20,696 bases of DNA. Source: Chloroflexi bacterium UBA4733 (GTDB lineage: Bacteria; Chloroflexota; UBA4733). The position numbers were made by a program, and so were the translations under genes. Position 1 is the first letter of the stretch. The number at the start of each line of letters is the position of its first letter. Below, piece after piece: positions 8,340-14,659 of the stretch. Below the pieces are notes generated by a model. That model was given only the letters and a program-made list of their open reading frames with translations. It did not search any database and had not been told where the DNA came from. The stretch is from NCBI GenBank assembly GCA_002404055.1, contig DHIZ01000309.1:1-20696 (forward strand), in the 5' to 3' direction.

Positions 8340-8379
8340 CTCTGCTAGGCGTCTTTGAGCGGGGTTGATTCTAGCAGAG
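8340..8379 (-). promoter_or_regulatory. Inverted repeat in the leader of the GH2 gene
   Basis: CTCTGCTAG (8340-8348) and CTAGCAGAG (8371-8379) are perfect 9-bp arms with a 22-bp spacer, ending 9 bp before the GH2 start codon. In the transcript the proximal arm would cover part of the purine-rich GAGAG ribosome site. It could be a pair of operator half-sites or a translation-controlling hairpin. Confidence 0.5.
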
Positions 8380-8385
8380 CAGGAG

Positions 8386-8504
8386 GGGCGCCCGGCGACT
8401 GAAGTCGCGGGCTACCCACGAGCGAAGCCGCCCTTCGGCGGCTGGACCAGTCCGCGCAGGCGGACTTGGCAAGGTTAGCCCGCGACTTCAGTCGCCGGGC
8501 GCCC
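8386..8504. repeat. Multi-hairpin REP-like intergenic repeat, copy 2
   Basis: The outer arms at 8386-8416 and 8473-8504 match as inverted repeats over about 26 bp. Each holds a GCGACnnnnGTCGC core (8395-8408 and 8482-8495). Internal stems are AGCCGCC/GGCGGCT with a CTTC loop, and AGTCCGC/GCGGACT at 8449-8466 with a GCAG loop. It has the same orientation as the copy at 4798-4920. It fills the space between the stop of the 94-aa gene and the GH2 leader. Confidence 0.87.
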
Positions 8505-8507
8505 TTA

Positions 8508-8792
8508 CTACCAGCGCTCGGGGGGCGCGTCCACTGGCGTACAGACGGCGGCGGCAACGGTCAGCAAGAGCGGCCGCTGGCCGAGCAGCAGGGTAACGAT
8601 GGTCACATTGTCACCGATGCGCTCGATGACGCGACCCCTCGCCCCTTGCGCCGGACCGTGGGCGACATCCACCCAGGCGCCTTTGACGGGGCCGGTTGGT
8701 TGCAGTTGCCTGTCACCTTCTCGCCTTGGGGCGTAGCTCTTGCTGCGGTGTCCAGAGTGCGGCAGCGTGTAGTGGGAAGCATTGTCGGTCAT
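8508..8792 (-). CDS. Hypothetical protein (94 aa)
   Basis: I do not recognise this family. The gene is supported by a strong AAGGAG Shine-Dalgarno 6 nt before the ATG at 8792. Residues 1-35 are polar and basic. The segment from 38 (GAWVDVAHGPAQGARGRVIE, then RIGDNVTIVTLLLG) looks like a small beta barrel, with the glycine and valine spacing of a KOW-like or SH3-like fold, and is followed by a hydrophobic strand LLLTVAAAV. No transmembrane helix is convincing. The frame on the opposite strand over the same region lacks a ribosome binding site. The ribosome binding site lies in one arm of a perfect 8-bp inverted repeat, so translation may be controlled by RNA folding. It is on the same strand as GH2, but the hairpin repeat separates them. 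Confidence 0.6.
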   Translation of the reverse strand: MTDNASHYTLPHSGHRSKSYAPRREGDRQLQPTGPVKGAWVDVAHGPAQGARGRVIERIGDNVTIVTLLLGQRPLLLTVAAAVCTPVDAPPERW

Positions 8793-8798
8793 TGACTA

Positions 8799-8831
8799 CT
8801 CCTTGGTAGTGGGCGTGCGAAAGCCAAGGAG
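8799..8831 (-). promoter_or_regulatory. Inverted repeat able to sequester a ribosome binding site
   Basis: In the minus-strand transcript CTCCTTGG (8831-8824) comes first and CCAAGGAG (8806-8799) second. The second arm contains the Shine-Dalgarno AAGGAG of the 94-aa gene. The 8-bp arms are perfect and the loop is 17 nt, so the upstream arm is in effect an anti-Shine-Dalgarno. Confidence 0.55.
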
Positions 8832-9097
8832 GCAGCGACGATGGGCGCGATGGGAATATCGATCCCCGAGGCGATCCGCCTCGGGCACAAGCCTGGCGTT
8901 GCCTCTCTCCGCTGCCTACGAGGTGAGCTGACGGGTTCGGGCAGAAAGAGTTGCCCTACCGGCGGTAGCCGGATTCACCCCAAATTTTGGTTCCCCCGTT
9001 CCGCCGTCGTCGGCGGATTCGGCCTGAATATTCGCTTGTTTCATGACCGTACCAGCCCGCTGTGGCGCTGTCAATTGCATTGCATCGCCGGTCGCTT

Positions 9098-9140
9098 CTT
9101 GTCAATGTACTTCGGGTGCCGTATAGTCTTGGCAGTGTAT
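9098..9140 (+). promoter_or_regulatory. Phased direct repeats over the MarR promoter, likely operator
   Basis: CTTGTCAATGTAC (9098-9110) and CTTGGCAGTGTAT (9128-9140) match at 10 of 13 positions and start exactly 30 bp apart, near three helical turns. A further TGTCAAT lies at 9069-9075. They straddle the -35 and -10 boxes. Autorepression by the MarR protein is the obvious reading, although MarR sites are more often palindromic. Confidence 0.45.
9099..9127 (+). promoter_or_regulatory. Sigma70-type promoter of the MarR-exporter operon
   Basis: The -35 box TTGTCA (9099-9104) and -10 box TATAGT (9122-9127) each match consensus at five of six positions, with an ideal 17-bp spacer. The predicted transcription start near 9134 leaves a leader of about 26 nt before the GTG start, including GGGAGG. 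Confidence 0.72.
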
Positions 9141-9159
9141 ATTTTGGGAGGTTGATTAC

Positions 9160-9720
9160 GTGCAGGAGTTACCAACGGGACTGCGCGATGCGGCGCTGGA
9201 GTCCCTGTTGCTGCGGGTGACCAAGAGTTGTTGGTCCACGGTGTTTTCCTCGGCGTTGCGGCGCAGCCTGCCGGGTCACGTGACGCCGCAACAACTGTTC
9301 GTGCTGGCCCAGCTTGATCACGGCGCCTGTCAGCCCAGCGTGTTGGCGCGGGAACATCACGTGGGTATGTCGGCGATGACAGGTCTGGTGGACGGGCTGG
9401 TGGCCCGCGGCCTGGTGGACCGTTTGCAGGACTCGCACGACCGGCGGGCGGTCCAACTGGCGATTACCGACGATGGGCGTGCCATCTGGGGCGAAGCACA
9501 GGCGGCAGTCATGGAGTCGACACGCCTGGTTCTGACGCCGCTCTCTGCGGCGGAACGTGAGCGCCTGATGCTGGCACTGAGCGATCTGGATCGCGTCCTG
9601 GAGACGGCGAACGACGGGGGCAGTCCGGCCGTGGAGCGGGCGTCGACGCCGGAAGAGCGCGTTGCCGCCGACCTGAAGTCGGCAGCCCTGGGATCACGGG
9701 TGAACGAGAGCCGCCGGTAG
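9160..9720 (+). CDS. MarR family transcriptional regulator
   Basis: The 186-residue protein starts at GTG 9160, supported by GGGAGG 8 nt upstream. It has the MarR winged helix: helices from about 41 (TPQQLFVLAQL), a recognition helix region at 59-85 (PSVLAREHHVGMSAMTGLVD), and the wing with the D-x-R-R signature at 91-103 (DSHDRRAVQLAIT). The last ~30 residues are a polar tail not needed for the fold. MarR proteins are dimeric repressors released by small phenolic or lipophilic ligands. The gene precedes a DHA2-type exporter by 22 bp, so it probably represses the operon and responds to an exported compound. Confidence 0.93.
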   Translation: MQELPTGLRDAALESLLLRVTKSCWSTVFSSALRRSLPGHVTPQQLFVLAQLDHGACQPSVLAREHHVGMSAMTGLVDGLVARGLVDRLQDSHDRRAVQLAITDDGRAIWGEAQAAVMESTRLVLTPLSAAERERLMLALSDLDRVLETANDGGSPAVERASTPEERVAADLKSAALGSRVNESRR

Positions 9721-9742
9721 TAGCCGGCCAAGGAGGAAACAC

Positions 9743-11608
9743 ATGGCAGCAGCGATGCCAACGGCGCAGTCTTTTGGTGAGTTGCCGGCGCGGGCGCGCC
9801 GGTTTGTTCTGGCCGGGTTGATGCTGGGCTTGTTGCTCGGCGCGCTCGACCAGACTATTGTCGGCACGGCGATGCCGCGCATTATCTCCGTGCTGGGCGG
9901 TCTCGACCGCTACGCCTGGGTGGTCACCGCCTACCTGGTCACCAGCACGATCAGCGTGCCGATCGTCGGTAAGCTGGGTGACCAGTTTGGGCGCAAATGG
10001 TTCTACGTCGTCGGCATCGTCATCTTCTTGATTGGCTCGGCCCTAGCCGGCGCCTCCGGTGAGTGGGGCAAGTTGCCGGTGATCGGCGACGGCATGAACC
10101 AGCTCGTGGTCTTCCGTGCCCTTCAAGGCATCGGCGCCGGCATCATGCAAGGCAACTCCTTCGCCATCATCGGCGACCTCTTTCCGCCAGCCCAACGCGG
10201 CAAGCTGCAAGGGCTGTTTGGCGCGGTGTTTGGTATCGCCAGCGTGATTGGCCCCACCGTCGGCGGCTACATCACCGACAACCTGGATTGGCGCTGGGTC
10301 TTCTACGTCAACCTCCCCATCGGGGCGATCGCGCTGGCCGTTCTGATCACCACCATGCCGGTGATCCGGGCCAGCAACATCGTCCAGAAGATCGACTACC
10401 TGGGCGCGGCAACCCTGACGGCCTGCCTGGTACCCTTACTGCTCGCCTTCACCTGGGCCGGTGGGCAGTACGCCTGGGGCAGCCCGCAGGTGCTGACGGC
10501 CTTCGGCCTCGCCCTGGCGATGGCTGTGCTGTTCGTCTTCATCGAGTCACGAGCGGCCGCGCCGATCCTGCCGCTCGACCTCTTCACCAACCGCATTTTC
10601 ACTGTCTCCTGCCTTGTAGTGTTTGCTACCGGCTTCGGTATGTTCGGTACCATCCTCTTCATACCCCTCTTCATTCAGGGCGTCATCGGTACCACCGCCA
10701 CCCAGAGTGGGCAGATCCTGACGCCGATGATGGTTGGCTTGATCGTCTCCAGCATCGTTGGCGGCCAGATCATCTCCCGCACGGGGCGGTATCGCATCCC
10801 GGCCATCACCGGGCTGGTCGTGATGGCCTTTGGCATCTTCCTGCTCGCTCAGCAGGACATCCACACCACCAGCGCGCTGGCCGTGCGCAACATGATCGTG
10901 GTGGGCCTGGGTCTGGGTGTGACGATGCCGGTCTTCACCATCGCCGTCCAGAACTCGGCGCCCTTCAGCCGGCTGGGTGTGGTGACCTCCGGGGTCCAGT
11001 TCTTCCGCAGCATCGGTGGTACGGTCGGGGCCGCTGTGATGGGCAGCTTCCTCAACTCCCGCCTGAGCAGCGCGCTGACGGCCAATGTCTCACCGCAACT
11101 GCGGCAGACGTTGGCGCAGGGACCGACGCACGGCCAGATCAACGCTCAGGCGCTGATCAACCCGGCCACGACCCAGGCTATGCAAGCAGCCTTCGCCAAG
11201 ATCCCCGGCGGCGCCCAACTCTTTGCCCAGTTCATCACTGCCCTGAAGCTCTCCCTCTCCAGCGCGATTCAGCAGGTCTTTACGATTGGCTTCGTAGTCG
11301 TGGCCGTGGCGGCAGTGATCTGCTTCTTCCTGCCGGAGATTCCCTTGCGGCGGACCCACGAGCCTGTCGCTGCGGATGTTGCCCCGGCGTCAGTCACAGG
11401 GGCGCGGCCTGCTCACGCCACCGGCCTTCCCACGCCAGTGCTGCGCTTTGCCATGACGACGACTGCCGACCTGCAGCGCGACGTTCTGCCGATGGCGAAG
11501 ACCATCCTGACCGAGATGGCCGAACACCGCCATACCAATGGCAAGGTGACGGCGAGCCAGGCGGCGGACACAGCGCCCGTCGCCGCCGAGCCGGTGGAGG
11601 CGCGCTAA
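9743..11608 (+). CDS. DHA2 (EmrB/QacA-type) MFS drug exporter
   Basis: The 621-residue membrane protein has about 14 predicted transmembrane segments, typical of the DHA2 family of proton-driven exporters. Motif D1 appears as LDQTIVGTAMPRI at residues 35-47 and motif A as GKLGDQFGRKW at 76-86. Its long C-terminal extension (about the last 85 residues, after PEIPLRR) is polar and probably cytoplasmic. The loop between the sixth hydrophobic stretch and the last helices includes a polar segment around residues 440-500, usual in this family. The start is supported by AAGGAGG. It is translated 22 bp after the MarR regulator and ends directly against the convergent dehydrogenase stop, with no spacer. 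Substrate is unknown; the name EmrB would over-specify it. Confidence 0.93.
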   Translation: MAAAMPTAQSFGELPARARRFVLAGLMLGLLLGALDQTIVGTAMPRIISVLGGLDRYAWVVTAYLVTSTISVPIVGKLGDQFGRKWFYVVGIVIFLIGSALAGASGEWGKLPVIGDGMNQLVVFRALQGIGAGIMQGNSFAIIGDLFPPAQRGKLQGLFGAVFGIASVIGPTVGGYITDNLDWRWVFYVNLPIGAIALAVLITTMPVIRASNIVQKIDYLGAATLTACLVPLLLAFTWAGGQYAWGSPQVLTAFGLALAMAVLFVFIESRAAAPILPLDLFTNRIFTVSCLVVFATGFGMFGTILFIPLFIQGVIGTTATQSGQILTPMMVGLIVSSIVGGQIISRTGRYRIPAITGLVVMAFGIFLLAQQDIHTTSALAVRNMIVVGLGLGVTMPVFTIAVQNSAPFSRLGVVTSGVQFFRSIGGTVGAAVMGSFLNSRLSSALTANVSPQLRQTLAQGPTHGQINAQALINPATTQAMQAAFAKIPGGAQLFAQFITALKLSLSSAIQQVFTIGFVVVAVAAVICFFLPEIPLRRTHEPVAADVAPASVTGARPAHATGLPTPVLRFAMTTTADLQRDVLPMAKTILTEMAEHRHTNGKVTASQAADTAPVAAEPVEAR

Positions 11609-12697
11609 CTAGAAGACGATCAAACCTCGCGCCACTTCACCCGCCGCTAGCGCTCGGAAGGCCTCGTTGGCCTCGTCCATACCGTAGCGGCGGGTGATGA
11701 GTTGGTCGATCTTGAGCTTGCCGCTCAGATAGAGTTCCACCATGCGCGGGAAGTCGGCTTTGACGGAGGCCGAGCCGTAGCAGGAGCCTACCAGGCGCTT
11801 TTCTCGTGCGGCGATGCCGTGGGCATCGAGCGCCAGCGTGGAGCCGGTGGGCGGGATGCCGATGACGACGCAGGTGCCGCCCGGCGCCAGCGCATCGTAG
11901 GCCTGGCGCATCACGCCGGCGTCGCCCACGGCCACGATCGTGTAGTCCGCGCCGCCATCGGTCAGCCGCTGAATGGCCGCCACCGGGTCCTCCTGGCGCG
12001 CGTTGATCGTGTGCGTCGCGCCGAAGTCGCGAGCGTAGGCCAGTTTGGCGTCGTTGGTATCCACGGCGATCAGCGGCGTCGCGCTGACCAGTTCGCCGCC
12101 CTGGATGGCATTGAGGCCGATGCCGCCGGCGCCGAACACCGCCAGGCTGGCGCCGGCCGGCACCTTTGCCGTGTTGAGCACGGCGCCGGCTCCCGTCATG
12201 ACCGAACAGCCGATGAGCGCCGCCTTGTCCAGGGGCATGTCCTTGCGGATCGGCACGGCGCACGATTCGGGAACCACGCTGTGGGGCGCGAACGAGGCGA
12301 CGTAGCCGTAGTGGTAGACGGGCTGGTCGCGCCAGTGCATGCGCGTGGTCCCGTCGAACAGGTGGTACGGCTTGGGGCGCCGCGAACAGATCTGGGGCCG
12401 GCCGGTCGCGCAGTAGCGGCACTGGCCACAGGAGGGAGCCCAGGAGAGGATCACATGGTCACCCACGGCGACGGAATGTACGCCCGGGCCAATGGCCTCC
12501 ACGACACCGGCGCCTTCGTCCCCCAGCACCATCGGCGTTGGGACATCCGCCCAGGAGCCGTCGGCGGCGTGCAGACAGCTATGGCAGACGCCGCTCGCCG
12601 CCATGCGCACGAGAACCTCGCCTTCGCGCGGCGCGTCAAGTTCGATCTCCTCCATCCCCATAGGTTGGCCCTGGCGATACAGCAACGGTGCGCGCAT
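11609..12697 (-). CDS. Zinc-dependent alcohol dehydrogenase (medium-chain family, class III-like)
   Basis: The 362-residue protein has the two-domain medium-chain dehydrogenase layout. The structural zinc cysteines are C90, C93, C96 and C104 (SCGQCRYCATGRPQIC). Catalytic zinc ligands include C38 and C164. The Rossmann motif FGAGGIG is at 188-194, with D213 suggesting NAD preference. The usual GHEGAG segment reads GDEGAG at 59-64, so the normal zinc-binding His is Asp (D60). Relatives oxidize alcohols or thiol-bound formaldehyde; the C-terminal pattern (LYLSGKLKIDQLITRRY) resembles class III and mycothiol-linked enzymes. The ATG at 12697 has GAGGAG 8 nt upstream. The stop abuts the exporter stop on the other strand. 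Confidence 0.92.
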   Translation of the reverse strand: MRAPLLYRQGQPMGMEEIELDAPREGEVLVRMAASGVCHSCLHAADGSWADVPTPMVLGDEGAGVVEAIGPGVHSVAVGDHVILSWAPSCGQCRYCATGRPQICSRRPKPYHLFDGTTRMHWRDQPVYHYGYVASFAPHSVVPESCAVPIRKDMPLDKAALIGCSVMTGAGAVLNTAKVPAGASLAVFGAGGIGLNAIQGGELVSATPLIAVDTNDAKLAYARDFGATHTINARQEDPVAAIQRLTDGGADYTIVAVGDAGVMRQAYDALAPGGTCVVIGIPPTGSTLALDAHGIAAREKRLVGSCYGSASVKADFPRMVELYLSGKLKIDQLITRRYGMDEANEAFRALAAGEVARGLIVF

Positions 12698-13034
12698 GCG
12701 TCATTCTCCTCAGTACTCGTTTCTAACAGACGGCAAGAGGATACAGCAGCGCGGTTGGGGTTTCAAGTCGCTGGCAGGGGAGGGTGTGACGCAGCGTTTT
12801 GCACAGCAAGCGAGCATTGGGCGCGCCGCGAGATTCAGGGCCGCGATTGCGATCGGCGGCCAAGTGACGGTGGCGACTGCGGTCGCGTTCTGAACCGTCG
12901 ACTGTAGACCCAAGCGACCGCAGTCGCCCCTCGTCGCTTGGCCGCCGATCGCAATCGCGGCCCTGTAAATTGTACATGCGCTATTAGTCGGCCACATACT
13001 CGAATGCCCCGCACTTGGTTACCAATCCACGTCG
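12698..13034. other. Intergenic region between the amidase and the dehydrogenase
   Basis: No gene is seen in these 337 bp. Apart from the nested inverted repeat at 12837-12964, I see no clear promoter or terminator. Confidence 0.7.
12837..12964. repeat. Nested perfect inverted repeat (28-bp outer arms, 15-bp inner arms)
   Basis: The outer arms at 12837-12864 and 12937-12964 are perfect 28-bp inverted repeats with 72 bp between them. Inside are the perfect 15-bp arms GGCGACTGCGGTCGC (12872-12886) and its complement (12914-12928), each containing the GCGACnnnnGTCGC core shared with the other repeats. It could form a long hairpin or cruciform. It lies after the amidase stop and before the dehydrogenase, and may act as a terminator for the amidase transcript, but there is no T-tract. 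Confidence 0.88.
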
Positions 13035-14444
13035 CTACACCTCCGGTGGCCGGCGCTGCTGCCAGGGGGCCATCGCTTCGTACGCTGCCGCCGCGGCCAG
13101 CACCTTGGCGTCGGCAAAGCGGCGGCCGACGATCTGCAGTCCCACCGGCAGACCCTCCTCGGTCCAGCCGCAGGGCACGCTGATCGCCGGTTGGCCGGTC
13201 AGGTTGAATGGGTAGGTGAAGGGCGTCCATGAGAGGCGGTCCTGCTGCTGCCCGGCCACCTGCTCCGGCCAGTCCAGACCCACCGGGAAGGCCGTCAACG
13301 GCATAGTTGGCGTGAGCAACAGGTCGAATCGCTCGAAGAAGCGTCCCATGCCGTCAACGTAGGCGGCGCGCTCGCTGAGCGCCCGGCCCATGTCGAACAG
13401 GGGGCGGCCCTGCATGTCCTCGACGATGCGCAGCAAGCCGGGGTCCACGCGCGCCCGCCGCTCCGGCGGCTGCGCGGCGATGCGGGCGCCGATGCCGCCG
13501 TAGAACAGCGTGGACAGCGCCTCCACGGGGTCAGTGACGTCCGGAGATGCCTCTTCTACGATGCAGCCGACTTCGGTGAAACGGAGAGCAGCCTGCTCGG
13601 CTAATCGGCGCACCGGCTCTTCGATTGCTGCCCCGCCGAGCGTGGGACACCAGGCTACGCGCAGCCCCTCTATTGGCCGCTCACAGGCCAGTTGATACGA
13701 GACATTGTCATACGGGAGCGAGTGGAGGTCGCGGTCGTCGGGACCGGCTATCGCATCCAGCATGAACGCTGCGTCGCGCACGGTACGGGTGATCGGCCCA
13801 ACGTGCGCGACCAACTCGGCGGCGCTGGCCGGATAGTAGGGGACGCGGCCAAAGGACGGCTTGAACCCGACCACGCCGCAGAAACTGGCGGGGATGCGAA
13901 TGGATCCGGCGCCGTCGGTGCCGGTGGCAAAGGGTGTCATCCCCGCCGCCACGGCCGCGGCGGAGCCGCCGCTGGAGCCACCCGGCGTGCGGTCCAGTTG
14001 CCAGGGGTTGCGGCTGATGCCGAAGAGCGGGCTATCGGTGACGCCTTTCCAACCCAACTCCGGCGTCGTCGTCTTGCCGAGCACGATCGCGCCAGCGTAC
14101 TTCAGTCGCTCGACGATTGGCGCGTCCTCGCTCGGCACGTAGTCTTCGTGGAGGTACGAGCCAAGTGTGGTGCGCACGCCCCTGGTGTAGGTCACGTCCT
14201 TGATGGCGACAGGTACGCCGAAGAGCGCTCTTATGCCTCCGCGTTGGGTGAGCGCCTCTTCCATCGCCCGAGCCGTGCGCCGCGCCGTTTCCAGAGTGAG
14301 GGTGCAGTAGGCGTTGCAGATCGGGTTGAGTCGCTCAATGCGGTCGGCGAAGGCGTCGATCACCTCGACCGGCGAAACCCGGCGTCTGTGGATGAGCTCG
14401 GCCAGCTCGAACGCGGAGGTAAAGCACAGGTCGGTTGCATTCAT
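13035..14444 (-). CDS. Amidase (amidase signature family, GatA-like)
   Basis: The 469-residue protein has the Ser-cisSer-Lys triad of the amidase signature family, with spacing matching GatA: K82 (VPVAIKD), S157 (TPGGSSGGS) and S181 (GTDGAGSIRIPAS). It hydrolyses amide bonds. It is shorter than GatA proteins (about 480-490), and no GatC or GatB gene is nearby, so it is more likely a stand-alone amidase acting on small amides than a tRNA amidotransferase subunit. The ATG at 14444 follows AGAGGAG by about 8 nt. The gene diverges from the third enolase-superfamily gene across a 215-bp gap. Confidence 0.92.
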   Translation of the reverse strand: MNATDLCFTSAFELAELIHRRRVSPVEVIDAFADRIERLNPICNAYCTLTLETARRTARAMEEALTQRGGIRALFGVPVAIKDVTYTRGVRTTLGSYLHEDYVPSEDAPIVERLKYAGAIVLGKTTTPELGWKGVTDSPLFGISRNPWQLDRTPGGSSGGSAAAVAAGMTPFATGTDGAGSIRIPASFCGVVGFKPSFGRVPYYPASAAELVAHVGPITRTVRDAAFMLDAIAGPDDRDLHSLPYDNVSYQLACERPIEGLRVAWCPTLGGAAIEEPVRRLAEQAALRFTEVGCIVEEASPDVTDPVEALSTLFYGGIGARIAAQPPERRARVDPGLLRIVEDMQGRPLFDMGRALSERAAYVDGMGRFFERFDLLLTPTMPLTAFPVGLDWPEQVAGQQQDRLSWTPFTYPFNLTGQPAISVPCGWTEEGLPVGLQIVGRRFADAKVLAAAAAYEAMAPWQQRRPPEV

Positions 14445-14532
14445 AAAGCAAGCTCCTCTTCATTGTTGTTGCCGGGCACAGTGTACGTTGAATGGTGTAT
14501 CCGGCGATGGAGGCGCAGTTCGGGAATGGACG

Positions 14533-14556
14533 GGCTGGCGACTTTAGTCGCCAGCC
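14533..14556. repeat. Perfect 24-bp palindrome in the divergent amidase/enolase gap
   Basis: GGCTGGCGACT-TT-AGTCGCCAGCC has perfect 11-bp arms with a 2-nt centre and contains the same GCGACnnnnGTCGC core (14538-14551) as the larger repeats. It is a solo version of the arm unit. It could also be a binding site for a regulator of either divergent gene. Confidence 0.75.
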
Positions 14557-14606
14557 GATCACTCACCAAGCAAGCAACGCGTGCCGGAAGCGGCTTACTC
14601 ATGCCC

Positions 14607-14615
14607 TGCTATACT
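14607..14615 (+). promoter_or_regulatory. Extended -10 promoter element for the third enolase-superfamily gene
   Basis: TGCTATACT at 14607-14615 is a good extended -10 box (TGn plus TATACT, five of six). No -35 box is seen at the usual distance, which is acceptable for this type. A start near 14622 would give a leader of about 38 nt to the ATG at 14660. Confidence 0.4.
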
Positions 14616-14659
14616 TCCCCGCGTTGCGCTGAGCGAACACGATGGGAGAGCCACAACAC

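Larger units (their letters stand above)
8793..9159. other. Divergent intergenic region (367 bp) before the MarR gene
   Basis: No convincing gene is seen. The region holds the inverted repeat at 8799-8831, a perfect 9-bp hairpin CCCGAGGCG/CGCCTCGGG at 8865-8885, a smaller CCGCCG-TCGT-CGGCGG hairpin at 9001-9016, and the MarR promoter near 9099-9127. The reading frame at 8841-9155 has no ribosome binding site and an unusual composition. Confidence 0.7.
14445..14659. other. Divergent regulatory gap between amidase and third enolase-superfamily gene
   Basis: These 215 bp hold the 24-bp palindrome at 14533-14556, the extended -10 element at 14607-14615 for the plus-strand gene and the Shine-Dalgarno of each gene. 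No gene is seen. Confidence 0.65.

Noticed and set aside
8466..8795. Plus-strand frame opposite the 94-aa gene
   Set aside because: No ribosome binding site, and it starts inside the hairpin repeat; the minus frame has AAGGAG at good spacing.
8841..9155. Plus-strand 104-aa frame before the MarR gene
   Set aside because: No ribosome binding site, no family resemblance, and it covers the MarR promoter.
10063..11697. Long plus-strand frame overlapping the exporter
   Set aside because: It is a +1 shadow of the exporter with an Arg/Pro/His-rich composition.
11702..12907. Plus-strand frame opposite the dehydrogenase
   Set aside because: It is an antisense shadow; the dehydrogenase has complete zinc and NAD motifs.
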